Shown piece after piece: positions 20,533 through 30,293 of a stretch of DNA of 43,970 bases; position 1 is the first letter of the stretch; each line of letters opens with the position of its first letter. The DNA comes from Nitrosomonas sp. (lineage in GTDB: Bacteria > Pseudomonadota > Gammaproteobacteria > Burkholderiales > Nitrosomonadaceae): positions 1 through 43,970 of the forward strand of contig JAUXRH010000171.1 of NCBI GenBank assembly GCA_030682075.1. Reading direction: 5' to 3'. The notes under the pieces were generated by a model. It saw only the letters and a program-made list of their open reading frames with translations. It did no database searches and was not told the DNA's origin. The position numbers were made by a program, and so were the translations under genes.

Positions 20533-21713
20533 TTGATGCTTCCTGCCAAGTCAAATATTGGCATATACATGAGGATAATAATGCCGCCAATTACCGTGCC
20601 GATGACCGCCATCAAGATGGGTTCAATCAGTTTGGTTGTCCATTCCACCCAGCGCGCAATCTCTTCATCATGAAAATTGCCAATCCGTTCCATCATATCT
20701 CCCATTAATCCTGTTCTTTCGCCAACACGCAACATACGATTACCAACCGCTGTGGTTAATCCTTCCATCTCCATTGCGCTGGAAATTGTCCTGCCTTCAC
20801 GAATATGCCTGGCCGCCGCTTCTACGCGTGGACGAAAATGGGGTTGCAGCAAACCACTGACCATATCCAGAGCCTGAGTAATCGGGATGCCGCCACGTAA
20901 CAGCATGCCTAATGTCTTATAAAAACGAGCCAGCTGATAAACGCGCATATGTTCCCCAACCGCAGGAATACGCCATAATTGCTGTAATATATACGCCCGA
21001 AATGCGGGCCGAGTCACGCTATAAGTAAGCGCACTAAAAACGATGATTACAATGGCTGTTAATTCCCAGCCACGCTCATGAACAAAATGTCCCCACTTAA
21101 TGAGCAGCACAGAAAGCCAGGGCAAATCGGTGCCAATATCCTCATAAATTGCACTGAATTTCGGCACCACAAATACCAGCAGGAACACGGAAACTAATAG
21201 GCCAATGACCAGTAGCAAAACTGGATAAATTGAAGCCCCAACCAGTTTTTTGCGCACTAAATCCATCTGCGTTTGATACGTAATAAAACGCGTCAAAGCT
21301 TCGGCTAGATCGCCTGTCCGTTCGCTTGCCCGAACAGTTGCAATATACAATGCCGGAAACGCCCGGGGACAGTCTTGCAATGCACGTGAGAAAGTAACCC
21401 CTTCATACAGCCGCGCCAGTAAATCCTGAATGATTTTACGGATACTGACATCCTGCTCCTTATCCACCAACGTCTCGATACTCTCCACCAGGCTGAGCCC
21501 TGCCGTTAATAGTGAAAGTAATTCCTGGCTAAAATGTACTAAAGGAAAACGGGTATTCGATTTTAGCGACCAACCGGTAACGCTGCGCCGCACACTCAAT
21601 ACCATGCCGCCTTGCTCAGTGACTTGAAGACGTGCCTCCTCCTCACTGTTTGCTTCCAGTTTGAGCTTCACTGTACCTTGCCCGGAAAGTACCGCTTTCA
21701 CTTCATAACGCAT
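20529..21713 (-). CDS. Type II secretion inner-membrane platform protein, GspF-like
   Basis: FSQELLSLLTAGLSLVESIETL...ARFYKTLGMLLRGGIPITQALDMV; three TM segments. Confidence 0.95.
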   Translation of the reverse strand: MRYEVKAVLSGQGTVKLKLEANSEEEARLQVTEQGGMVLSVRRSVTGWSLKSNTRFPLVHFSQELLSLLTAGLSLVESIETLVDKEQDVSIRKIIQDLLARLYEGVTFSRALQDCPRAFPALYIATVRASERTGDLAEALTRFITYQTQMDLVRKKLVGASIYPVLLLVIGLLVSVFLLVFVVPKFSAIYEDIGTDLPWLSVLLIKWGHFVHERGWELTAIVIIVFSALTYSVTRPAFRAYILQQLWRIPAVGEHMRVYQLARFYKTLGMLLRGGIPITQALDMVSGLLQPHFRPRVEAAARHIREGRTISSAMEMEGLTTAVGNRMLRVGERTGLMGDMMERIGNFHDEEIARWVEWTTKLIEPILMAVIGTVIGGIIILMYMPIFDLAGSIN

Positions 21714-21722
21714 CGCGACAAC

Positions 21723-22154
21723 TTACCAATTGGTAATATCCGCCGCTTCACCATCGCCACCCGGTTGGCCGTCTTTACCATACGAAAATAAATCAAATTC
21801 TGTATTATCCCCTGGATATTTATAGACATATGGATGCCCCCAAGGATCTGCAGGTGGCGTTTTGGAAAGATAAGGTCCATGCCATCTTGGTTCGTTATTC
21901 GGGCTGGACATCAAGGCTGCAAGTCCATGCTCGGTAGATGGATAGCTACCCATATCTAAACGATATTGGTGAAGCGCTTTCTCAAGAGAATCAATTTGAG
22001 ACTGAGCCATTCTAATCTCGGATCTGCCGACCTGTGAGAAATATTTTGGTCCAACATAGGCGGCCAGTAAACCGATAATAACCATGACAACCAGTAATTC
22101 AAGTAGCGTAAATCCGCGTGCAGCTTGCATTTTTTGTGGTATATACGAATGCAT
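21723..22154 (-). CDS. gspG: Major pseudopilin GspG
   Basis: RGFTLLELLVVMVIIGLLAAYVGPKYF...LDMGSYPSTEHGLAALMSSP...DPWGHPYVYKYPG...FDLFSYGKDGQPGG; start chosen at MHSYIPQ. Confidence 0.95.
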   Translation of the reverse strand: MHSYIPQKMQAARGFTLLELLVVMVIIGLLAAYVGPKYFSQVGRSEIRMAQSQIDSLEKALHQYRLDMGSYPSTEHGLAALMSSPNNEPRWHGPYLSKTPPADPWGHPYVYKYPGDNTEFDLFSYGKDGQPGGDGEAADITNW

Positions 22155-22310
22155 TATTTTTGCCCCCTTCGCCTTGTATTCGTTCTTTATTTGGCTGAAA
22201 TTAGTAAAGTACATGAAAAAGGTAATGAATGTAAAAAGAAATAAAATAAATAGGAAAGGAAACAGATAAAATAATTTGCGCCATAACCCATCTTCTATGC
22301 ATCAGGACGC

Positions 22311-25300
22311 TTAGAAATTGATACGAGCGCCCAGGTTAAATTGTCGCCCCCTTTGAAATTGTCTCGTTATTTCATCACCCTGCGTTACTGCGACCTTGTC
22401 ATCAAATAGATTCTGCATGGTAAGCCGCATGGATAGCCACTTATTTACATTCTGGTTTAAAACAAAGTCCAGCTGATTAAATGGTTGCTCATATTTATCT
22501 GGCGCGCCCAGCAATCCTACGGCAACGATTCGTTCACTGGCAATATTGTACAGGAGCGTTGCTTGCGTCCCCCAGGCTGGATTGGCATACCCTAGCTGAA
22601 AATTTAAAATTTGTGGGGAATGTCCCTGTAACCGCCTGCTCGATGTCGTCTGTGCTTCCAGATTCTTGGCATTAAGTAGAACGCTTGATTCTGACCAGGT
22701 GTAATTTCCTCCTGCAAAAAAGTTTTCTAACGAAGGATGGATTAAATCCAGGTTTTTTAATAAATCTACCTCAAACCCATAAACATTTGCTTTATCTGCA
22801 TTTTGATAAGTTTGCAGCCCGGCAGTTCCCGGCAATATAATCTGTTCAATCGGGTTGGTTAGATCTTTCCAGAAAAAACCGGCCAACAGATTCTCAGTCG
22901 ACGAAAAGTAATACTCCCAACGTAAGTCTAAATTGGTAATGTCCGTTTGGATTAAGTCGGGATTACCTGTCGTTTCCTGATTGGTGCTGGGATCGGTAAA
23001 TGGTGCGGGGGATAGTTCCCTGAAATCTGGCCTGGAGATTGTTTGGCTAAATCCCGTTCGTAATTGTTGCCTGTCAGAAATCACCCAGGTAGCCGCAGCA
23101 GATGGCAATCGATTGATTCTATCAATGACTGAAGTAACCGGCGTATTCGAATTGGCAACCGATTGAAACGTTTCAACACGTTGATTATTATCTTCCCAAC
23201 GCATGCCGCCACTTACTCTCAATCTTTCAAAGAATGACAAATCCAGTTTGCCGTAGTAAGAAAATAGATCTTGTGACGCATTATAGCTATCCGTCGGACG
23301 CGTGGTATCACGCAATTGAAACCCGTTTGCGCCAATATTAGTCGGCCGAAGAATCGCTTCCAGTGAAGATTGTCCCAGGACTGCTGGATTTCTCGCATCG
23401 TCCCCTACCGGGGCAAAACTGAAGCGTTGAATGGAAGAGTCTCTGGTTTTATTCTGATTAATAAAGCCACCACTGAGCGATGCTTGATAGTCTGGAGAAA
23501 ACTCCAAAGGTAGTTTTGTATCCATGCGCCAGCTTTGATCTTTATCGACCAGATCCGCGAATAAAGTCTGATTACTGTCAGCGCGTCGAGAAAAAAGGAA
23601 ACTACCCGTGTTATCTGCATCATAACGATAATCTCTGGTTTTGGGTTCTTCTCTTGTTGCGATTGCATTGGTATATAACCAATCAACTTTCAGGTCTTTT
23701 GCCCAATCTAAGCGGTGCTCGCCTCCAATCTGCTGCATAAACAATTGATTGGAAAATTGCCTCAGGCGTGTTCTGCGAATATCCGCTGTTTCAGCATCGG
23801 TAAATCCTTGACTGACCCTGGCTTCATCGATTGTCTGTCTGAGAAACATCGTTTTAGAAAAAATACGATGCTTATCTTGATATTCAGCTTCTACTGCTCC
23901 ATAACCGTTCAATTGTACTTCACTTAATGAGCGCTTGACATCGAAATCCTGAGTTAATCTCAAACTATCGCTACTGCCCGACGCGGCAAACTCCCGGTTA
24001 ACTTCATTCTGGTTCCTGAATTCCTGCCTCCAGCCTCCTGCTGCAATGTAGCCAACCCTGAAATCGCCGAGATTAAAAACATCACCGATGGATGTTTGCA
24101 GCCTGCCATCAGGCCCTCTTTTATTCTGCTTCACATCCCAGTTATCCGATAAATCTTCTCCCAAATTCTCTAGCTGAGCAGGTGACAGCCCATCAGGATT
24201 AAAAATTGTTTTTGGCTGTAAGGCTTGTCCATTTTCTGTTGCCGCCGCGATCGAATCGGGCAATGCGCGCGTACCATCATCATATCCCAGAAAATCAGTA
24301 TTACCCCCTTTATAGGTTAAGGCATTCTTAAAAGATGAGAGACTGTTATAGCCGGTTTGTCCTTCTATATTAAAGAAAAATTCATCAGGAATTCCTCGGG
24401 TACGCATTTCCAGCGTACCGCCTGCAAATTCCCCCGGGCGATCAACCGAATAGGTTTTCTGCACCAGGACACTTTCCAGAATACTGGTAGGAAAAAGATC
24501 TAATGGCACAACACGTCGGGTAGGATCAGGACTGGGAACAGAGGCGCCATTCACCAGTGTGGATGAAAAGCGTTCGCCTAATCCACGTATAAAAATAAAC
24601 TGGCCGCCAACCAGAGTCAGACCAGAGGCTCTTCTCAAAGCGCTGGCAACATCAGAGTCCCCACTACGGCTGAATTGTTCAGCACCCAGGATAGTGGTTA
24701 CTTCTGCTGACGTTCTCTGTTCCTCAATAACGGAAGTCAGCGTTCCCGCCAGGTACGGCTCCAGTACGACATATTCTGCCAACTCAACACCTGCGGGTGT
24801 TAAGCTAAAGGTAAGTTCCGTACGCTGGTCTTTTACAATGTTGACATCATCTCTTGTTTGACTGCTGTAAGCAGAGTGCAATAACGAAACGCTATAACTT
24901 CCAACAGGCGCCTCAAATTCTATTCGCCCTTGCGAATCCGTTCTGAGCTGTTGTCGCAAACCGCTCAAAAAGACTTGCACATCTTTAATCGGCTTTTGCG
25001 TTTCAGAAGACAAAACTTGTGCAATGAGGGTGCCATTACCTTGCATCTGCGGTTTTTCAGCTAACGCGGCATAATCTGGATTAGTGCCTTCCACTGAACT
25101 TTCAATATTGAGCAATGGTTTTCTGCCATCGGCATAAAAAGTTAACAGAATTTGCACATTCTCTGCGGGACGGAGCGGCAAATCAAAGTCAAATTGCTGG
25201 TCTTTTGTTTTGATCGTTATCTGATATTGACCGGGCGGTAATTTTCCAGCCACACTGCCATTTGCATTGGATTTAATTGAAGATTTACCGTCAGCCCGCC

Positions 25301-25511
25301 AATTAAAAGTTGTTGGCGATGATGAATTCATTAAGCGCGCATTTGATGTAGCGGATGTGTCGCTGTTGATTAACAACTCTGCATCAGCAATCGGGAATCC
25401 ATTCTGGAACAGGTGAATTGAAAATTCCGCTTTTTTATTATCTCCCCACACAAGAGAGCTCGCCAGGACTGAAGCAAGAAAAATTACTGAATAAAGAGAG
25501 AGTTTTTGCAT
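22311..25511 (-). CDS. TonB-dependent outer-membrane receptor with N-terminal carboxypeptidase-regulatory-like domain(s)
   Basis: Signal peptide; Ig-like/CarboxypepD_reg segments (GTLIAQVLSSETQKPIKDVQVFLSGLRQQLRTDSQGRIEFEAPVG); plug (GDSDVASALRRASGLTLVGGQFIFIRGLGERFSSTLVNGASVPSPDP); C-terminal barrel ending GRQFNLGARINF. Confidence 0.93.
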   Translation of the reverse strand: MQKLSLYSVIFLASVLASSLVWGDNKKAEFSIHLFQNGFPIADAELLINSDTSATSNARLMNSSSPTTFNWRADGKSSIKSNANGSVAGKLPPGQYQITIKTKDQQFDFDLPLRPAENVQILLTFYADGRKPLLNIESSVEGTNPDYAALAEKPQMQGNGTLIAQVLSSETQKPIKDVQVFLSGLRQQLRTDSQGRIEFEAPVGSYSVSLLHSAYSSQTRDDVNIVKDQRTELTFSLTPAGVELAEYVVLEPYLAGTLTSVIEEQRTSAEVTTILGAEQFSRSGDSDVASALRRASGLTLVGGQFIFIRGLGERFSSTLVNGASVPSPDPTRRVVPLDLFPTSILESVLVQKTYSVDRPGEFAGGTLEMRTRGIPDEFFFNIEGQTGYNSLSSFKNALTYKGGNTDFLGYDDGTRALPDSIAAATENGQALQPKTIFNPDGLSPAQLENLGEDLSDNWDVKQNKRGPDGRLQTSIGDVFNLGDFRVGYIAAGGWRQEFRNQNEVNREFAASGSSDSLRLTQDFDVKRSLSEVQLNGYGAVEAEYQDKHRIFSKTMFLRQTIDEARVSQGFTDAETADIRRTRLRQFSNQLFMQQIGGEHRLDWAKDLKVDWLYTNAIATREEPKTRDYRYDADNTGSFLFSRRADSNQTLFADLVDKDQSWRMDTKLPLEFSPDYQASLSGGFINQNKTRDSSIQRFSFAPVGDDARNPAVLGQSSLEAILRPTNIGANGFQLRDTTRPTDSYNASQDLFSYYGKLDLSFFERLRVSGGMRWEDNNQRVETFQSVANSNTPVTSVIDRINRLPSAAATWVISDRQQLRTGFSQTISRPDFRELSPAPFTDPSTNQETTGNPDLIQTDITNLDLRWEYYFSSTENLLAGFFWKDLTNPIEQIILPGTAGLQTYQNADKANVYGFEVDLLKNLDLIHPSLENFFAGGNYTWSESSVLLNAKNLEAQTTSSRRLQGHSPQILNFQLGYANPAWGTQATLLYNIASERIVAVGLLGAPDKYEQPFNQLDFVLNQNVNKWLSMRLTMQNLFDDKVAVTQGDEITRQFQRGRQFNLGARINF

Positions 25512-25871
25512 GGTGTTTTTGGTTACTTGATCGAGCGTTTATTCAAAGAATCCAAGTCAGTGTTGAGCGTGCTGTTTCAATAGGTGGTATAAATTTTGCG
25601 TGCAGAGACCCTCTTCCAATAGCATGGGTGTTCTGCTACTGACACTTTATTTTGCCTGCAAGGTGAGTATGGTTGCCTGAAGACTAAGGTGGTGCTTGTG
25701 ACGGAGGTGCTGATAAAAATGAGAAAATAAACCGTGTTTGATCGAGCAGGTAAAATAACAATCCTGCTTTTTTTCTCATGCTGAAGCGTCTTTTAATCGA
25801 TTGATGGGAGATGACGATTTCACCTATCTGGCTACCAGGTAATTTTGTTTCTACAGGAGATGGAGATTGAA

Positions 25872-27041
25872 TCAGGTGCATTGCCATGGTTCGGTTTTAC
25901 AAACCTCCATCAATCTCCGCAGTTCTGTCCCTCTTCTGAATAATTCCGCATCCTTCAAATGATCCAAATGTTTATTTGCTTCCGGGAACCGACCGCTCCA
26001 GAACAGGGCATAAGCGAGTGCATAACGAACACTTTCATCATCCAGCAAACCCATTCGATACAAACTGGATTCCATATTTGCGGCACGGTCAAATTGCTTT
26101 AATGCCAGTAGAATGGATAATCTTTGCTTGAATTTAACTTTCTGATCCCGGATACTTTCATTGAGTGTTAATGCTTTATGGAACCTGCCTGCTCGACGAT
26201 AAACTTCAGCCGCTTCAGACAACAATTCTGGATTTAAAATCGCGGCTTGCTCAAGAATGAATGCTGCCGCATTCAGCATTCCCTGGTCCAGGTAAGTATG
26301 TGCCAGAAGCTTGGCGACAACATCATTATTGGGAAATTGCAACCGGGCTATTTCCAGAATACTTAAAGCTTCCTGGTATTCCTTACTTAATCGAAGTGCA
26401 TTTCCAATCGCGACATAATCTTCTGCCGCTGCTCTGGATAATTTAAGATATTCTCTACCCAACTCGGCCGCTTGCTGATTTAATCCAAGTTGCACGAAAT
26501 AGAAAACTTTAAGCCTGAGAAAACGAAAATCAACCGGAAATAATTTCTGTCCTTCATTCAAAGTATCTATCGATTGCGTTGTCTCTTCCAGATGCCAATA
26601 AGACTGTGCCTTCATGGCAACCAGAGAAGGGTTATTCCTGGCATGCTCGGTCGCATTTTCAATCGCCCGAATAGTTTTCTGGTAGTCTTTCAGCGCATAA
26701 TAAGCCTGTGCCAGATACACAAAAATTACTTGATCCTGCTGCCCATTTTTAATCGCTGATTGCAGACTGTCTTTGGCTGCATCGAAAGCGTTCAGATTCA
26801 TATAGGCCAGCCCTTGCAAGGTATAAAATCTTGCCAGATCTGTTTTTTTGTCAGCCAGATTAACGCTCTCCAGCGCTAACAAAGCACGGTCATTATGGCC
26901 ATCCCTTAGCATCGCCGCTGCCAGCTCTATAAAATCTGTGGATTGTGGCATTTTCTCTTTGGCCCAGGCTGAACCAAAAAAGCATTCAAGCATGAGCATG
27001 ACAACAATAATCTTGATTCGCTTAGGTATAAGTTGCTTCAT
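25872..27041 (-). CDS. TPR-repeat periplasmic protein of TonB module
   Basis: Signal peptide plus TPR motifs; directly downstream of tonB in the run. Confidence 0.85.
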   Translation of the reverse strand: MKQLIPKRIKIIVVMLMLECFFGSAWAKEKMPQSTDFIELAAAMLRDGHNDRALLALESVNLADKKTDLARFYTLQGLAYMNLNAFDAAKDSLQSAIKNGQQDQVIFVYLAQAYYALKDYQKTIRAIENATEHARNNPSLVAMKAQSYWHLEETTQSIDTLNEGQKLFPVDFRFLRLKVFYFVQLGLNQQAAELGREYLKLSRAAAEDYVAIGNALRLSKEYQEALSILEIARLQFPNNDVVAKLLAHTYLDQGMLNAAAFILEQAAILNPELLSEAAEVYRRAGRFHKALTLNESIRDQKVKFKQRLSILLALKQFDRAANMESSLYRMGLLDDESVRYALAYALFWSGRFPEANKHLDHLKDAELFRRGTELRRLMEVCKTEPWQCT

Positions 27042-27065
27042 TTTTACTGTAATTTGTCTGTAACA

Positions 27066-27704
27066 TCAGGACAAATCAAAACGAATCCTTTGTTTCGCCC
27101 AAACTTTAACGTTATCACCTTTATACTTGGCGGGCTCAAAGTGCCACGCACGCATTCCCTGCATGGCCGCATCATCAAAGATTCCGGAAGGATTCGATTC
27201 CAATACCTGCATCTGATTAACGGAACCATCAATATCGACCAGTATCGACAGAACGACATAGCCTTTAATACCCTTCTGTTTGGCTGAAGGTGGGTACCTG
27301 AACGCTCCCCTTGATACGGGCCTTGGCGGAACATCGACCAGATCTTCAGTCATTACCGCATGGCCTGCTTTACCAAGTAAGGCATCATCCAGGCCATTCA
27401 TGTCGCCATTATCAAAACCAAACAACCCCAGATCAATACCAGAAAGTGCCGTATTTAAGCCCTGGAATGGCGCTGGAGACTGCGGGCGAGCTCTCGGTGG
27501 CCGCTGCTCAACTTTTTTAATCTCCTTTTTCGGCTCCTGCTTTATCTCTTTCGTCATGCTGATTTCTGTCGCTTCAGGAGATGATTCTTTTTCAAAATTC
27601 CCTGCGTAGTGATTCATCACCAGCACCAGACCAAAGACCAGAATCGGGCCTAACAGCATCGAAATTACCGCCGCCCAGTGTTGATTAAATTTTTTAGCTT
27701 TCAT
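27066..27704 (-). CDS. tonB: TonB energy-transducing protein
   Basis: N-terminal TM; Lys/Pro-rich region; C-terminal RYPPSAKQKGIKGYVVLSILVDIDGSVNQMQVLESNPSGIFDDAAMQGMRAWHFEPA. Confidence 0.9.
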   Translation of the reverse strand: MKAKKFNQHWAAVISMLLGPILVFGLVLVMNHYAGNFEKESSPEATEISMTKEIKQEPKKEIKKVEQRPPRARPQSPAPFQGLNTALSGIDLGLFGFDNGDMNGLDDALLGKAGHAVMTEDLVDVPPRPVSRGAFRYPPSAKQKGIKGYVVLSILVDIDGSVNQMQVLESNPSGIFDDAAMQGMRAWHFEPAKYKGDNVKVWAKQRIRFDLS

Positions 27705-27711
27705 CTCTCGC

Positions 27712-28116
27712 TTACCCTGCCTCTTTTTTGGTTGCGACACCGACACTTTCTGCGCCTGCTAAACGCGCCTGATCCACAACTTCAACTAACTTACCTGCAG
27801 GAACGCCTTCATCGGTAACCACCAGGACCACTTTACTGGTTGAGGTGCTTAATTGATCGCGTAATTTGCTCTGAATGAGCCATAGACGTACGGGTTCACC
27901 GTCGATGTAGGTATCCCCATTGCGATCAATAAATAACCGGATTGCTTTACTCGAAGCGGCCAGCGCACTACTTGCCTTGGGACGCTCCAAATCCAGTTGC
28001 ATGTCTTTGACAAAAGTCGTCGTTACCATAAAAAAAATCAACAAAATAAAAACGATATCAATCATCGGTCCAATATCTATCGTTGCATCTGCTTCTATCG
28101 GTTCGTTATATCTCAT
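27712..28116 (-). CDS. exbD: Biopolymer transport protein ExbD/TolR
   Basis: DIGPMIDIVFILLIFFMVTTTFVKDMQLDLERPKA; start chosen at MRYNEP. Confidence 0.93.
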   Translation of the reverse strand: MRYNEPIEADATIDIGPMIDIVFILLIFFMVTTTFVKDMQLDLERPKASSALAASSKAIRLFIDRNGDTYIDGEPVRLWLIQSKLRDQLSTSTSKVVLVVTDEGVPAGKLVEVVDQARLAGAESVGVATKKEAG

Positions 28117-28739
28117 CCTGTGGTATTCCTCCTGGAGTAATGAACAACCGTCTGGCTGCACAACAGTTCTTTAACCTGGGAAAGATCCTTTTCAATTTGC
28201 TGCTGCTTTTTCTTTAGAATGCTATGGATGAGTAGTCCAGGAATCGCAACCGCCAAACCCATCTGGGTAGAAACTAATGCCTGCGATATTCCACCCGCTA
28301 TTCCACCGGATTGGGTAAAAAGCGACATCGTCGCTAACGAATCGAACGTTTCTATCATTCCAATCACCGTTCCCAACAAACCCAGTAAAGGCGAAATAAT
28401 GATGACAATTCGTATCAGCGTAGAAAATTTTCCAATTTCCTTTTCATAATTGTAAAAAGCCGCATCCAGATGGCGGCGCAGATTCCTGACACCGCTTTTC
28501 TTTAATTCGATGCCTTGCTGTACTGCCTGCGCTACAATATTTCTGGCTGATTTGTCACCATTTTCCTGGTAAAAACTCAGCATGTCCCGAACGCCCATCG
28601 ATTTGGGCTCTTTCATGAGCCAGAATCGATAACCCAGTCCATACCAAAGTAATAAGGCACAAACAAACAATGGCGGCATGACCATTCCGCCCGTATTGAA
28701 AAAATCCTTACTCAGAAAAATATAGTCATCAATATTCAT
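28113..28739 (-). CDS. exbB: MotA/TolQ/ExbB proton-channel family protein
   Basis: IVIIISPLLGLLGTVIGMIETFDSLA...GGIAGGISQALVSTQMGLAVAIPGLLIHSIL. Confidence 0.93.
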   Translation of the reverse strand: MNIDDYIFLSKDFFNTGGMVMPPLFVCALLLWYGLGYRFWLMKEPKSMGVRDMLSFYQENGDKSARNIVAQAVQQGIELKKSGVRNLRRHLDAAFYNYEKEIGKFSTLIRIVIIISPLLGLLGTVIGMIETFDSLATMSLFTQSGGIAGGISQALVSTQMGLAVAIPGLLIHSILKKKQQQIEKDLSQVKELLCSQTVVHYSRRNTTG

Positions 28740-28757
28740 GTCTATCGCGCTTTTGCT

Positions 28758-30293
28758 TTAACTTATCTGGTTATTTAGCACCAATGGGTCACTGCTAACC
28801 GTTCGCTCCCCGGAATCATTCAGACTCGCCCCGCCCAGAAAGGCATTCGTAATTCTGAGCGCCGAATGTTCCATGTCGCGTTTAATATTTCTTGCCCAGG
28901 AGGCTAGCAAAGAGCCCAACAGTAAAGCGGGAATAGCAACCATCAACCCTAATTCCGTGGTGACCAGCGCAATGGAAATACCCCCGGAAAGTAATTTTGG
29001 ATCACCGGTACCAAACTCGGTAATCACATCAAATGTAGAAATCATCCCGGTCACAGTTCCCAGCAAACCAAGCAATGGAGACACCGATGCAATGACCAGA
29101 ATGGCCGATCCAAAACGATCCAATGGTCCTGATTCCTGCAATATTGCTTCATGAACGATACTTTCCATATGATCCCTATCATCTTTCAAGTGATGCAATG
29201 TCGCGGATAAAACACGGGTTATCGCAGATAAATTATCTTCAAAATTTTTCCTTGCTTCATCCAACCGGCCATCAGCAACCTGTTGTATCAGCCTTTCGGA
29301 TAACTGCTTTGTATTGGCGCTATTTGAGTACAGCAAAAACGTACGAATCAGGATAAGAAGTGCAGCAAACGCACCCAGTGCCACGATCACCCAGCCAATA
29401 GCACCACCTGAATTAATGATGCCCATCACGGTCTTTTCTGCAGACTCTTCAATTGCCGTCGTACGCGACTCAAATAAGAACAGCTTTAATATGTCCGGTT
29501 GCTGATTCTTGTCCAGCGCAATGGCCGTGTCCGCACTGGGTTGTTTCCATATTTTTAAATCACCGCCACCGGCTGGAACCAGACTACCGCTGCCTTCCTG
29601 ACTGACACCGTACGCGGCAATGTTCCCCAGATGAATAATGTTTCCCTGAGTTTGTTTGCCATCTTCCAGGAAAAAATTTCCCGGTTTGGACTGAACTGCG
29701 CCCAGCGCCTGTATCAGGAACAAGGCTTTTTTAAAGAAGAACCCTACTTTGGCCGGATCGTTACCCTCGGTATCTTTAATGGAAGGTGGTATGTCGATAT
29801 CATGATTCTTTAAGGTTGCCTCTGCCTGCGAATAGGTAATCTCTAAGACATCGCTGCGTTCGCTTACTGCCGCTTCAGCACGCTCTGCTTCGGCCAACTG
29901 CATACTTTGTTGATCGATTTTGGCTGAATTCATGACAGAATTCTGCTCAAGGCTGTTTATTTTTTTACTTAGCGCCTGTTCTTCGTTATTCGTGCTGGAT
30001 TTATATCTTATGAGCCGTTCATTCAGCTCCCGTTTCTGCGCTTCCAGAAAAGCATATTCACGTTTATAAGCCGTTTCCAGATTGATGGTTTCCTGATCCG
30101 ACGAACCCTGTTTTTGTGGGAGGGGTGTTGTGGCGCCTGTGGCTGCTGGCTTCGCATCCGGCAGTGGCACTGAAGCGTCCTGTCCCTCTATCTCCGGTGC
30201 CACTGTCGGCGCGGTTGCTTTGGGATTACCTTCAATGGCATTAGCCTGACTTATGGTCAGTAACAACATCGATATAAAAAATAGTTTCTTCAT
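28758..30293 (-). CDS. MotA/TolQ/ExbB family protein with long N-terminal periplasmic coiled-coil extension (TtpC-like)
   Basis: Signal peptide, coiled-coil region, then ASVSPLLGLLGTVTGMISTFDVITEFGTGDPKLLSGGISIALVTTELGLMVAIPALLLGSLL. Confidence 0.88.
   Translation of the reverse strand: MKKLFFISMLLLTISQANAIEGNPKATAPTVAPEIEGQDASVPLPDAKPAATGATTPLPQKQGSSDQETINLETAYKREYAFLEAQKRELNERLIRYKSSTNNEEQALSKKINSLEQNSVMNSAKIDQQSMQLAEAERAEAAVSERSDVLEITYSQAEATLKNHDIDIPPSIKDTEGNDPAKVGFFFKKALFLIQALGAVQSKPGNFFLEDGKQTQGNIIHLGNIAAYGVSQEGSGSLVPAGGGDLKIWKQPSADTAIALDKNQQPDILKLFLFESRTTAIEESAEKTVMGIINSGGAIGWVIVALGAFAALLILIRTFLLYSNSANTKQLSERLIQQVADGRLDEARKNFEDNLSAITRVLSATLHHLKDDRDHMESIVHEAILQESGPLDRFGSAILVIASVSPLLGLLGTVTGMISTFDVITEFGTGDPKLLSGGISIALVTTELGLMVAIPALLLGSLLASWARNIKRDMEHSALRITNAFLGGASLNDSGERTVSSDPLVLNNQIS

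Noticed and set aside
25631-25646. AGTGTCAGTAGCAGAA upstream of the receptor gene, considered as a third Pho box
   Set aside because: Only the first half-site matches; the second half-site and spacing do not fit.
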